Part shown: positions 46,201 through 60,049 of the stretch, piece after piece | How the letters are laid out: the number at the start of each line of letters is the position of its first letter | How positions within the stretch are numbered: the first letter of the stretch is position 1 | From: Arabidopsis thaliana | Taxonomy: Eukaryota; Streptophyta; Magnoliopsida; Brassicales; Brassicaceae | Assembly: GCF_000001735.4 (NCBI RefSeq) | Contig: NC_003075.7 | Location: 1,365,001-1,429,000, forward strand | Direction of reading: 5' to 3' | Length of the DNA stretch: 64,000 bases | Made by a program: the position numbers and the translations under genes | Notes under the pieces: generated by a model | The model's input: only the letters and a program-made list of their open reading frames with translations | The model's database searches: none | What the model was told of the DNA's origin: nothing

Positions 46201-47566
46201 CTGTTGAGAAGTATCAGGAGATATTAGGTGAATGCCGAAGAAAGCTTTTCGATGTCAGATTGAAGCGACCTAAGCCGCATCTAGATGATAAGGTAATACT
46301 CTTCTTGGAATTCTCATGTTGTCTTCTCTACTGTTTCTTCAGATTTGTTAACCATTTAAGATTTCTTTCATAGATAATCGTGTCTTGGAACGGTCTTGTT
46401 ATCTCGTCTTTCGCAAGAGCTTCCAAGATTCTTAAGGCTGAGCCTGAAAGCACCAAATATTATTTCCCTGTGGTGAATAGTCAGGTAATGAATGCTACAC
46501 CCTTTCCTTTAATTTCTTCTTTGACCGTTTTGTAATTAGAAGACTCATTTTTCAGCCAGAGGATTACATAGAGGTTGCAGAGAAAGCAGCTTTGTTTATC
46601 AGAGGAAATCTCTATGATGAGCAGTCTCGCAGATTACAACACAGTTACAGACAGGGGCCATCCAAAGCTCCTGCCTTCTTAGACGATTATGCTTTCTTGA
46701 TCTCTGGTTTACTCGATCTTTACGAGAATGGAGGTGGGATCGAATGGCTTAAGTGGGCGATTAAACTTCAAGAAACACAGGCAAGTGAGATCTTTACTAG
46801 CTCGATTTGTTAAAGTTCTTGATTTTGGCTAAAAAAGTTAAAAACATTTTAGGATGAGTTATATCTGGACCGAGAAGGAGGAGCATACTTCAATACTGAA
46901 GGACAAGACCCATCGGTTCTTCTTCGTGTAAAAGAAGATCATGATGGTGCAGAACCTTCAGGGAACTCTGTTTCTGCTATCAATCTTGTGAGGTTAGCTT
47001 CCATAGTCGCCGGAGAAAAAGCTGAATCCTACCTCAACACGGCACATCGTCTCCTGGTAAACAAACAAACAACTAATCCCATTTGCTATTCATAGAAAGA
47101 GATTATTGAGTCTCTTTGTTGTTGTTTTTGCAGGCAGTCTTTGAGTTGAGGTTAAGAGAACTGGCGGTGGCTGTGCCATTAATGTGCTGCTCCGCAGATA
47201 TGATCTCTGTTCCGTCGAGGAAACAAGTTGTATTGGTTGGTTCTAAGTCTTCCCCAGAGCTTACCAACATGCTTTCTGCAGCACATTCAGTCTATGATCC
47301 TAATAAAACGGTAAGAGCTTAAAAAATTATCCAAATTTCTAGATTCAAGATTTGTGACTTTTGGTGGTTTTACTGAGCAGGTGATTCACATAGATCCCTC
47401 TAGTTCTGATGAAATCGAGTTTTGGGAAGAGCATAACAGTAATGTAGCTGAGATGGCTAAGAAGAACAGAAACTCAGAGAAAGTGGTGGCTCTTGTTTGT
47501 CAACACTTCACTTGCAGTCCTCCTGTCTTTGACTCTTCTTCTCTCACTCGCTTGCTTTCCAAGTAA
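43296..47566 (+). CDS. DUF255 (SPATA20/YyaL-like) thioredoxin-fold protein
   Basis: Fifteen exons join to 818 residues. The Ser/Arg-rich N-terminus ([20 protein letters not shown]) looks like a mitochondrial or plastid targeting peptide; an inner Met (MAEESSSSS) could give a shorter form. The thioredoxin-like domain runs [33 protein letters not shown] (the CxxC pair) and [11 protein letters not shown] with [11 protein letters not shown]. The rest is the six-hairpin-like part, with [20 protein letters not shown] and [11 protein letters not shown]. The family (human SPATA20, bacterial YyaL) is widespread but its biochemical role is unsettled; a redox function is suggested by CxxC. The CxxC motif depends on a 22-nt microexon at 43987-44008. 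The intron at 46781-46852 starts with GC (CAG|GCAAGT). Confidence 0.92.
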
Positions 47567-47813
47567 ACAAAGATCATTCCATGTTTAATAGTTGCTTGTA
47601 CTGTAAGGAACAGATCAACGTTGTTCTCTCTGTTACAGTCTTACAGAGTAGATAAATAAAGAAGAGAACTAAACCGAGTATGAGGTTTTTTGGTTGAACT
47701 AAACCGGAAATAACCGGGTTTGGTTTGGTTAAAAAAACAGAGCTTTGACGATTCCTTATCATCTTCTATCTTCAGCAAAAAGGTGAAAACTTGGATTCGA
47801 TCGATCGCTGAAA
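47567..47813. promoter_or_regulatory. Short tandem intergenic region before the oxidase copy
   Basis: Only 247 bp separate the DUF255 stop from the next ATG. It contains AAACCGG and AACCGGGTTTGG boxes near 47700 and no ORF. Confidence 0.45.
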
Positions 47814-49686
<1,873 letters not shown>

Positions 49687-51018
49687 TTAATTAATTGTGG
49701 TTATTTCCCCAATTAGCTCTTTTATTAGTTTTGTCTTTAAAAGCCTTAAAAGAGTAAAGAGTCTAATGAAAAGTGAGTGAGATAAAGAAATTGTAATTTG
49801 GCGTCATCTCATCATGAGTCACTGACAAACAAAGATCATGATGGTTGATGATGGAGTATATAGTACCAATCGTGATGATGATGATAAAAGTAATTAACTT
49901 TTAATTTTTTTTACTGACACAGTAAAAATAAGAGCCGTTGGCTCAAATAGCCGAGCCTCTCGGTGCACGCACGCATGCCACTTGCTCGGTAACTGTTCAC
50001 TAGACAGAACACAACAACACTCAAATAGAGTGATAACATTGAATCTGATGATTTGGTTTAGTATAAAAATCGTTTCCAAGTTTCAACGAGTGGGACTTGT
50101 GTTAGGTTAAACAATTTCGGATTAAGTAAACGTCACTGTCTCATTTGTCTTGATACAAGAAACGCCCGTGATATTTTTTCTTCGATGTCGTCCAATGGGG
50201 ACAAAGAAACAATTTAGTCCCCGGATATACACACACACACACAAATAATACATGGGTGTTGTTATTATGGCTTACCTTACACAACACAACTTGCCAATGT
50301 TTTTAAATTTACTAAAAACCAAAGCCAGAAGATATTTTATTGCCACAAATTGACGTCACACCTGCCCATATCTAATCCATGTCTGCAACACAAAAAACAA
50401 AAAATTGAATTCCCCCAAAAAGTGAGGAGAGAGATGTAAAGACTGTGTACCAATTCAATATCTTTTTGAGCAGAGTAAAAAAAAAAGTTTAAAAATTTGA
50501 GCTTCTGACACAAAAGGAGCCAAATGTAATAGCTGGATCCAATCCAATGCAATGAAAACATCTTAGCTGTAAAATGGTCCAATCTCTCTCTTTTCTTTCT
50601 ACATTATTACTTCCACAGAATCAATTTATCTCTCGAAAAGCAATAAAGTCTCTATATTTGTGCTCAAAGATAGACAGAGAAGCATAAATACTTGTCCTCT
50701 GTGTAGTACAAAAGTGGAGCCCCACTGAGTGATGCCCTCACAGTAACGGCTACATTTTTCTTTTATCTCTCTGTCTCTCTCTTCTTTTGAGTGATTTTTT
50801 ATGAAGATGGGTTCTTTTGTCCACTTATTACTGTCCTGAATCACACGTCGAATCCTACGTGGCATCTCTCTCCATTGTATGCCAGCTCACTCTCACTCAC
50901 TCACTCACCTCCCGCCTTTATAAAGCCTTACCTCTCTCTCTTGTCTCCTTCATTGAGTCAAGTGCTCGAGACTGTAGAGTGAAGTTTGATTTATTTAGAG
51001 AGATAAGTTAAAAAAAAA
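49687..51018. promoter_or_regulatory. Upstream region of XTH9
   Basis: It includes the 3' UTR of the oxidase copy, a CA-type microsatellite near 50229, a CTCA/CACT repeat near 50887 and a CCTTTATAAAGCC TATA box near 50925, about 90 bp before the XTH9 ATG. No gene is supported; ORFs such as 50337-50582 have no protein-like pattern. Confidence 0.5.
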
Positions 51019-52197
51019 ATGGTCGGTATGGATTTGTTCAAATGTGTAATGATGATAATGGTGTTGGTTGTCTCTTGTGGTGAAGCTGTTTCTGGAGCTA
51101 AGTTCGATGAGCTTTATCGGTCAAGCTGGGCTATGGATCATTGTGTCAACGAAGGCGAAGTCACAAAACTCAAGCTTGACAATTACTCTGGTAAGTAGAT
51201 GAAGACAAACCCATCTCTGTTTAGTTTCCTCTGTTTTTGGTGCCATCTCTGTTTTGTTTCCTCTGTTTTTGTGGGTTCATTATAATTGAATATGTTTTTA
51301 TTGAATTTTTCAGGAGCTGGGTTTGAATCAAGAAGCAAATACTTGTTTGGTAAAGTCTCTATCCAGATTAAGCTTGTTGAGGGTGATTCAGCAGGAACAG
51401 TCACTGCTTTCTACGTACGGAACAAAACCCATCTCTTCTTGTTCTGTTTTTAATCCCCTATTTGATTATTATGTCTCAAATATTGAAATGTGACAATGTT
51501 TGTTCTAATACAGATGTCTTCAGATGGTCCGAACCACAACGAATTCGATTTTGAGTTCTTAGGGAACACTACCGGCGAGCCTTACATAGTCCAGACCAAT
51601 ATCTACGTGAACGGAGTTGGAAACAGAGAACAAAGACTCAACCTTTGGTTCGATCCCACCACTGAGTTTCACACTTACTCAATCCTCTGGAGTAAACGCA
51701 GTGTTGTGTAAGCTCTCTTATACAAACAAAGTCTCTTCCTTTATTTGATTATTGAAGACCCATTTTAATGATGTCTTCATTGCAAATACAGATTCATGGT
51801 AGACGAAACACCGATTCGAGTTCAGAAGAATCTTGAAGAGAAAGGTATCCCATTTGCTAAAGATCAAGCAATGGGTGTTTACAGCTCCATTTGGAATGCA
51901 GATGATTGGGCTACACAAGGAGGTCTTGTTAAAACTGATTGGAGTCACGCTCCTTTCGTTGCTTCTTACAAAGAATTCCAAATCGATGCATGTGAGATTC
52001 CAACAACTACTGATCTAAGCAAGTGTAATGGAGACCAGAAGTTTTGGTGGGATGAACCAACTGTCTCTGAGCTTAGCCTTCATCAGAATCATCAGCTTAT
52101 TTGGGTTCGAGCTAATCATATGATTTATGATTATTGTTTTGATGCTACTAGGTTTCCTGTTACTCCTCTTGAGTGCCAACATCATCGTCATTTGTAG
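51019..52197 (+). CDS. XTH9: XTH9, xyloglucan endotransglucosylase/hydrolase
   Basis: Four exons (51019-51190, 51314-51414, 51514-51707, 51792-52197) join to 290 residues. The N-terminus [20 protein letters not shown] is a signal peptide ending near GEAVSG. The GH16 catalytic motif is [10 protein letters not shown], in which the first Glu is the nucleophile and the last the acid/base; an N-glycosylation site (NTTGEP) follows directly, as is typical. [20 protein letters not shown] is the conserved acceptor region, and the C-terminal XET domain has paired Cys ([20 protein letters not shown]). The enzyme cuts and rejoins xyloglucan in the cell wall during growth. XTH9 is known from apical and floral meristem tissue. 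Confidence 0.95.
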
Positions 52198-52471
52198 TTT
52201 AGAGATTAGTCAAGAATAAAAATGGATCAAGAGAACACATGTGGTTACTCTTTGATGATTCTGTTTTAATGTATAAATAATCAATCTTCTATTGATTTTG
52301 GTGAAGTTTTTAAGTTCGGATTTTAACTGAATATGCGAAATTTATGGAAACAAACTCAACGCACTTATCGTTAATGACTTTTAAGGGTTTGTTTTGATTG
52401 AATGTTTCAAACCCTAATTACGAACCTTAGGAAACAAAATAGCAAAAAACTCGATTAAGATACTTTTAACA
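52198..52471. other. Short intergenic region
   Basis: The XTH9 3' UTR with AATAAA-like signals is followed by the leader of the F-box gene. Nothing else is seen. Confidence 0.6.
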
Positions 52472-54148
52472 ATGGAGACAAGATCTGTGAAACGGAAGAA
52501 GAAGAAGAAAGAAGAAGAAGCAAATTGGTTTATCAGAGTAGATAGAATCAGCAACCTCCCTGATTCTCTAAATCATCAGATTCTTCTCTTGCTTCCTCTT
52601 AAATCTGCAGCACAAGCTAGCTTACTTTCGAAACGATGGAGATCTCTCTTTCTCTCATTGCCTGATCTTGATTTCACCTCCATCAACGATCTCAAGAATC
52701 CGAAATCTTTCTCTTCTAACTCCATTTACAAAGTGCTTTCTCTTCGTAGTCATCGTGACTCCAACAATCTTAGATCACTTCGTTTTCGCGTTCCCGTCAC
52801 TTTCACAAGTCTCAATTCCTTGATTCGTTTAGCTGTTACTCATCAGGTTCAAGATCTTGACATTGAAGTCACTACCAAAGACTACTTTAACTTCCCTCGT
52901 TGGATTGTGACCTCTCAAAATTTAAGAGCTCTGACGCTTAAATCAGCCAACCTTGGTTTTCGATTACCTCCTTCATCATCAGCACGAGGAGGTTTCCAAA
53001 AGCTTACTTCACTCTCTTTATCTCGTGTGATACTACACAATCAACCTTGTCTGTCAGATTTCTTCACTGATCCGAGCTTCCCTCTTCTGGAGAAACTAAC
53101 CCTAGAATGTTGCTTTGGACTCAAGGAACTTAAGGTTAGTTGCCGTCTTCTCCAAGAGTTTTCTCTAAAGAACTCTTTACAGCTTGAGGGCTTAGAGGTT
53201 TCTGGTAATAAGCTTCAGAAACTTAAGGTTGAGAGTTGCTTCTATTCATACTCAGAAAAGAGCTTTGTGAAGATTAACACACCGAATCTCAAAACTTTCC
53301 TTTGGAATTCAAACGCTGTCACTACTAGTGTTCATTTCTTGGACAAGTTAGTTTGTCTGAGAAAAGCATTTGTTAAAGTGTTTTGGCATCATCAAGATCT
53401 CAATTCTCAGATACAAAGCTTATTCACTCTCTTGTCAGGTCTCTGTCATTCCTATAAACTACAACTTGGAAACCAATCCGTAGAGGTATATATGTGAACA
53501 CACTTGCACATACTTACACCTTCTTCTTCTTCTGCAATTTGCTCTTTGCTTCATAGTTTTATTACTAATGTTGTGACAGATTTTGTCGAGTAAGAAGGGA
53601 CTATTAAAGAATCATCTTCTACCGTTTCACAACATGAGATTCTTGGAACTGCAAACACGTTTGAATAGACACAATGTTCAAACACTGTCATGTCTGTTCA
53701 AGAGCTGTCCAATGCTAAACATACTTACCGTCAAAATCATTGATGATCAAACAAGTGAAAGAAGGGTAAGTAGTCAAATAAATAAACCTTTTTCTTTGTT
53801 TCTCTTTCTCAGTTTAACTGAATTGTCTTTGATTTTGCTTATGTTTTGTAGCAATGGAATAAGGATTTGTGGGATATGTCAAACTCAGAGATTCAGTACT
53901 GGGAATCTCAAGCCTATGAATTAGAATCTTTCTTGAACCACTTGGAATTTGTGGAGATTCACGGATTCGTAGAGTGCGAGAACGAAATGAGCCTCGCAAT
54001 CTTTTTGCTGAGACATGGAAAGGCTTTAATCAAGATGACGCTTCGGTCTAGTTTCCTCTGTAGAGACTCTCTCCGCAGACAAATGATAAGGTCACAGCTA
54101 ACGGGATTCTCCATGGCTTCTTCCAAAGCCAAAATCTCATTTCATTGA
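52472..54148 (+). CDS. F-box/LRR (FBD-type) protein
   Basis: Three exons (52472-53485, 53580-53765, 53852-54148) join to 498 residues. A Lys-rich start is followed by the F-box: RISNLPDSLNHQILLLLPLK and AAQASLLSKRWRSLFLSLPD. Irregular leucine-rich repeats (TLKSANLGFRLP, LTSLSLSRVIL, LEKLTLECCFGL, KLKVESC) make up the middle. The end (FLNHLEFVEIHGFVECENEM and LLRHGKALIKMTL) is the FBD domain. Such proteins are substrate adaptors of SCF ubiquitin ligases; this large plant group evolves fast and most targets are unknown. It converges with the receptor kinase on the minus strand, with about 130 bp between stops. Confidence 0.9.
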
Positions 54149-54277
54149 AAGTTTCTCTGTTTCAGGACTTAGGTTGATGAGCTATTACAGTTTTTTTTTT
54201 CGGTTGAAATCTTATGCTTATTGAGAATAAATACAGAAAAGTTAGCTGATGGCTCAAATGAATGTTGAAAACTATTA

Positions 54278-57200
54278 TTATCTTCCATCTTCAAGAGTTA
54301 TGGTAAGCTCATTTTCAGAGCAAGTTTCTGGCTTGGTGGATGAGGAAGCTTTGCTTGATGAAGGGCAACGTCTAAGAACAAAAGCCGGTTGTTTTGGAGT
54401 AGGAAGAGTAGCAGCTTCGCTGCTTCCGAGCATGAAAACAACATTTGACATTGTAGGACGATCATTAGGATCTTCTTGTACACAGAGAAGTCCTACGTTC
54501 AAGCACTTCAAGAATCCCTCGGTTTCGCATGATTCTTGTAAAGCCTGATCCAATAACTCAATCCCCCTTTCCGCTTTCCAGAGATCCCACGCCTGCACAT
54601 TGATATATATGTTTCTCGGTCAAGTTTTTAGACAAGTAATCTGCATAAACAAGTTTAAAGTCTTAGAAACCTCACATGGCCTAGAAGGCTTAAAGATTTC
54701 TCAGGTTCATGAAACCCGGTGTTACGCTTCCCGCTGATAGTTTCAATCACAACCACGCCGAAACTAAAGACATCTGATTTGAATGAGAAAAGACCTTCTA
54801 AAGCATACTCTGGAGACATGTATCCACTGCAATGAAAGGACACCAAAATGTTTAATTTTACCATAAATGCTAAGGAATGGGATGCTAAGGCAAATAGAAG
54901 TGTTCAAAACTTACTAGGTTCCAACAACTCTATTAGTATTGGCTGATGTTTCACTGCCTCCAAATATTCTAGCCAAGCCAAAGTCAGAGATCTTGGGATT
55001 CATCTCTTCATCTAACAGAATGTTGCTTGTTTTTAGATCTCTGTGGATGATTCTCAGTCTAGAGTCTTGATGCAGATAGAGAAGTCCACGAGCGATTCCT
55101 AGAATGATATTACAACGCATCTTCCAATCTAATCGCTGGCAAAGCTTCCGGTCTTTGCAAGAACCAGATCATTGCATTAAGAGCAGAACAGAAGAAAGAC
55201 TAATTAGAGAAGAGACAAGGAGCTCTACTTACCGAAGATGAAGAAGTCTAAGCTTTTGTGTGGCATGTATTCATACAATAACAGTTTCTCTTCTCCAGCA
55301 ACACAATAGCCAAGAAGTCGAACAAGATTCCGGTGTTGGAGCTTGGCAATCAAAACAACTTCATTCTTGAATTCCTCCAGTCCTTGACCCGAGCAGCGAG
55401 ATAGCCTCTTCACAGCAATCTCTTGATCTCCAGGAAACATTCCCTGCGTCACACAAGCCACAAAATATTTAATTCTCCATTCAATATAAACAAAGAGTCT
55501 AAAATCAAAATCAGATCCAAAGATCACAATCAAACCTTATAAACCGGTCCAAACCCTCCTTGGCCTAGCTTGTTTGCATTTGAGAAGTTGGATGTTGCAT
55601 ATAGGATGGTCTCGAGCTCAAAAGATGGAACATCTATGCCCTGACTATCATCTTGTTTAAACCTTCCCGATTCAATCAATTCTTTGATATGTCTCTCACT
55701 GTCACATAAATGAACTCCTCTTGGTATACTTCCTAGTTCCTTGTTTACTTTTCTTCTTTGCAAAAATACATAGGAAGCAGTGCTTGACAGAACGACCAGA
55801 ATAGCTGCACTTGTAAACGTCACCACAATGATCAAAACCACCGGGGTTTTAGCTTCCCCGTATCTTCCTCGACCTCGTTCTACATGAGAACCTTCATTAG
55901 AAAAACTGGTAAATCTTAGCATTAAGAGTTTGAAATGAGTTTTGACTCAGAGCTTTACCTTGAGTGCAGTTTAGATTGAATCCATTCCACTTAAAATCAT
56001 GATTGCAGAAGCACTGCTTCTTCCCTTCTCCAGATTTACTGCAAGATGAATTAGGCCAGTCTTTACAGTCTGCAGATAAAGAGCAAGTTGGCTCAAGAGG
56101 AGGATCCCAACGAATCTCCACTTCAGTTCCACCAGTAACCGTGTCTGCGTTGCACTTCCCCGTGAGATGAAAAGGCGAAGATAGCTTTAACTCTGAAAGT
56201 CTGCTGATCTGATTTACAGTTGTGCAGTTTACTACCACATCTTTTATTTTGATCAAGAATCTGCGAGTATCCGGATTGATACTTGTAATATTGTATGAGC
56301 TGTTAGATCCTTTGAAAATGACTTGCCCAGTCGACATATTGCAGTTGAAACTAAGGTAGTTACTGTCGCCACATCCAGGAGCCGTGCTCAAAGGATAAGG
56401 AATAATATTCGTACCGCAGGTCACACAATCTCTACTGGTCGACTCTGCAAGATAACAGCAATTTAACCATCAACAGTTATATATCTTAATGCATTTTAAA
56501 AGCATTTCATATGTTTTAAAGTCGGTAAGAGATTGTTTACCTATATCTGGAACTGCTACGCGAATGAAAACGTTGCGGCTACCTAAATAGCCTTCCTTGA
56601 GATTATTGAGATCCTCCAACCAAATCCAGCACTTGGTATTGCTTTGAAGTATATCAACTTCTTCATATGAGTAAGCTTGGCATTGGCAATTATTCAAGCA
56701 CTCTGCTCTGCATTCTTTTTCATTATGTGCATCAAACTGTGAATCCGGACTTCCTACTTCAACCACACTCAGATTCAAGAACATGTCTCCCACCACAACA
56801 CCGTCTTTACCACAGATCCTTGACTCCCTGGAACATCCACCAGAAAAATCTCCCTTGACCCATTTCTCCAGGAAATTAGGCCTAAAACCTGGCAAACACT
56901 TACACATTTCCTCATTCTTGCTGTTGCAGCTACCAAAATTTCCACAAGCATTGTATACACTACATTCATCTCTAGGTTCAGCCCAAATCTGTGCCCAGAA
57001 TCTTTCTCCATCTAACCTGAAGTACTGAGCTTGACCAGAGGAGCTCATGGTGAACCTTGTATTGGTATACAAAGATGTGAAGAGAGGAGGCACAGAGGCA
57101 TTGTGAACAGTAACAGTCTCTGTGAAATTGGAAAGAAAGTAAGAAATCGCATAAGGCATCTCGTCGGATCCTATGAATTTACCCGAAATTCCGGATTTCC

Positions 57201-57828
57201 AGTATCTCATTGATCTTTTCCAAATGATGAACTGTTTGTCTTCTTCTTGATCCATCTGAAAGGTGAAATTTCCATGTGATGGATCGTTGAAGCTTCTCCA
57301 TGATGATAAAGTCATATTCTCATCCATCCTCATCCCTGGGAGAAATGTATCAGTAGGATTCTGAAAACTCTGCCAAACCACATTTGCTTCATTTCCATCA
57401 CTAATCAACACAAGATTACCATTATCCATCAGCTTTACCATTCTCTCCGCAGATACTGAGGAAGGTTTAACACCGGTGTCCCAATACACTCTTCCCTTTG
57501 AATCAATAACTTCAAGATTCCCATCTTTAGAGATGGTGAAAATGCAGGAACGGTCAAGAACCGGAGATTCACGATTTGCAACCCAGACAACAGTCAGTGG
57601 ATGTAAATTGTAAAACCAAATCCCTAAGTACCTTCTTTCGTCGGAGCTTCCATTAGGAGTGAAGAAGCCAAGCTCAAATCTCTGACCAGCTGAAACAAGA
57701 GTCTCTCCATGGCTGTCATTGATCAATGTTGAACCTTTGAACAATGTTTTGGAGTCTTGAACTGCAACAAAACAATCTAATCGACGAATATGCAGCAAAA
57801 ACATATAGAAGAAGACAGAAAGAATCAT
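54278..57828 (-). CDS. G-type lectin S-receptor-like Ser/Thr kinase
   Basis: The minus-strand ATG at 57828 opens a signal peptide ([20 protein letters not shown]). The first exon carries the bulb-type lectin domain ([20 protein letters not shown]), the S-locus glycoprotein domain, an EGF-like part ([13 protein letters not shown] with [10 protein letters not shown]) and the PAN domain ([20 protein letters not shown]). A Cys-rich insert (about 55950-56450; CTCSL-type spacing and [15 protein letters not shown]) resembles WAK/GUB extracellular modules. A single membrane helix follows ([20 protein letters not shown]). The kinase has [44 protein letters not shown] and [11 protein letters not shown]. 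All key residues are present, so it should be active. The stop is at 54278. The ligand is unknown. Confidence 0.92.
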
Positions 57829-58684
57829 TCTCTGACCAGTACTAGCTTTTTTTTACTCATCTGATATCTCCATTATTTCTGCTTAAGAACTCAACTCAAA
57901 ACGTGTCTAACGAAAAAAGAAAAAGTTTGCCTCAACGTCAACGAAAGACCCACCTGAAAAGTAAATATGTGGAACGCAGCTAATCATGTGTTTTAAGATG
58001 TTTCCAAGAAAAAGCAGAACAAGTCTCACTTGAGCATCTGAACCAAAAGCCATGAAAGTAGTAGATACTATTTACACTCTCTTAGCCACTGTATGTAGAT
58101 ACACATGTGACCAATTCACGCACTTTGTGTCAACTTTTTCCGCGATGGATCTCTAAATAGTTCAAAAAGATCCAACATTTTTTGAATAATACGTACTTTT
58201 AGAGTATTTTTTGACAATGAGAGAGACATAGGGGTACCTAAACGTGAATTACTGGAAAAAGGGGACAATGATGTTGAAGAAGTCAATCTTTTGTCCTTAT
58301 TGGTGCTTTCGAAGAAGTGGAGATTGACCCTGCAAACATTGTTAACCAACTTTTTTCCGAAATTATTGTGAGATTCGAGGAGTTTTGACAAATGTAGGAC
58401 TTTTGTCGTTCAAAAGAAATGTTTTCATCTAAAACGCGTAAACCTGTAAAAGGCAGCTTCAGCTCTGATTAAACAAAGAGACTTGCAACAATGTCACTAT
58501 GAGACATTACTGTTTAAAAATAGATTCAGAAACACTAATCAGTTTTCACACTAAAACAACTTTGTCTTCTGCCTTGTTTGTTTATTCCTCTGGATGTTTC
58601 ATAGATATACCTTTAACAGGGTATAGCAGTTTCAAGTTCATAGATGAAACCCTTTCGCTCACAAATATTGTTTTAAAGCCTTCT
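57829..58684. other. Intergenic region between the receptor kinase and frataxin
   Basis: This is the receptor kinase upstream region and the frataxin 3' flank. A 91-codon minus-strand ORF (58116-58391) and an overlapping plus-strand frame reading DIGVPKRELLEKGDNDVEEV (about 58217-58340) both look partly protein-like. At most one can be real and neither matches a family I know. Otherwise non-coding. Confidence 0.4.
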
Positions 58685-59758
58685 TTATGAGAGTTGGATT
58701 GGTTCACCACATAGATTCTCTAACTCCTCTTCCAGGAGTTTATGCAACTTTGCTTCAGTTCGCCGATATATCCACGCATTAGCATCACGGTCCCAGTCAA
58801 ATCTAGAAGGGCCACTGCACCGAGACAAAAGGAAGAATGAAGATTACATTAATGTGAATCTAAGATGTGGAAGCACAAAGTCAAGAGCAACAACACTATA
58901 CAGTCATAAACAGTTTCATTTCTCCAAATATCATGAGTACAAAAATCAGAAGAGAGAGCAGAACATGATAATCCAGATGCGAAATTCAATCTAGGCGCCT
59001 AAAGTTAGCAACTTTCAAAAGGCAAGAAAGAATCTTTACCTCACAGGTGAAGACATCCAGATTTGTCGATTTGGAGTTTGCTTATTCAGTACATAAGTGC
59101 CTAAAGATCCAAGCTTAAGGGTAAGAACTTCATTCTGTTGGAAACAGCCAAAAGGACTGACTATAATAAGTACACATAGATTTCCAGAAATATGAACAAG
59201 ATCTTAAATTGCTTAAAAGAGTTTAATCCTTACCCCATAATCTATGTCGAAACCATCAATCTGAACATTATCACCATAATCCTGAACATGAATCATGCAA
59301 GTAGAACATAGTGTAAGCTATTGCAATCTCAAGTAAAACGAAGAACCCTAGAGAGAAAAAGGTTCCAGCTTCAAATACCTCAATTTTCTCAAGAAGGTGA
59401 TTAATTGTGAAGTTGGCTAATTTGTGAAACTCTTCCTCCTGCAAAACCGAACTGTTTTTTTCTTCCACTTTGTTCATATTCTCATGAAATTAACGATTCA
59501 GATACAATAAAGGAGATCAAAATGGAGAATATTAAAGTACCTGTAATCGACAGAAGCAGGACCTTGAGAAGAGAAGCTTCTGGTAGTCAAAGAATCATGG
59601 CGGATTCGAGATCCTATTCTCCAGAAGGAATCCAACGGTTCTATGGAATCTTGAATCAGATTGCTTGAAACTCTTACGCCATTGCTACGGAGAAGAGTTG
59701 GAGACAGCTTGAGAAACCTCGGCAATTTCCGTAGAAGAAACCTTGAAGCTGTAGCCAT
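58685..59758 (-). CDS. FH: Frataxin, mitochondrial
   Basis: The minus-strand ATG at 59758 opens [20 protein letters not shown], an Arg-rich presequence for mitochondria. Exon 1 (59541-59758) joins to [20 protein letters not shown]. The frataxin fold continues [56 protein letters not shown] and the final helix [20 protein letters not shown] before TAA at 58685-58687. The acidic first helix and the GTYVLNKQ and WMSSPVSGP motifs are diagnostic. Frataxin promotes iron-sulfur cluster assembly; it is single-copy and essential in Arabidopsis. It is divergent from the homeodomain-like gene with 291 bp between ATGs. Confidence 0.95.
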
Positions 59759-60049
59759 GGCGGTTCTGTCACAAGAAACATTCGACGCCTCTCTTCTTCT
59801 TATTCCTTCGTTGTCCAATTTAGGCCCACAATAAGGCCCAAATTTAGATTTACCCGGTTCACGTATTTCCCATGTTCCGGTTTACTGAAACCGGTATGGT
59901 TCTCAAGAGATTTGTCATTTGTGTGCGAAGAAGAGTTTTCTTCTCCTCTCATAAGAAAAAACCAGAATTTTGAAGAAGGAGAAAGAAAAAAATCTGGGTT
60001 TTTGGGAGCTGATTAGGTTTTGTTCCTTCAATCTCTGGGAATTTTCGCT
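59759..60049. promoter_or_regulatory. Bidirectional promoter with two site II boxes
   Basis: Two AGGCCCA boxes at 59822-59828 and 59834-59840 lie 5 bp apart just upstream of frataxin. Such TGGGCY/GGCCCA pairs are typical of plant genes for mitochondria and ribosomes and often serve divergent pairs. The CT/GA-rich leader of the plus-strand gene follows. No clear TATA box is seen. Confidence 0.6.
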
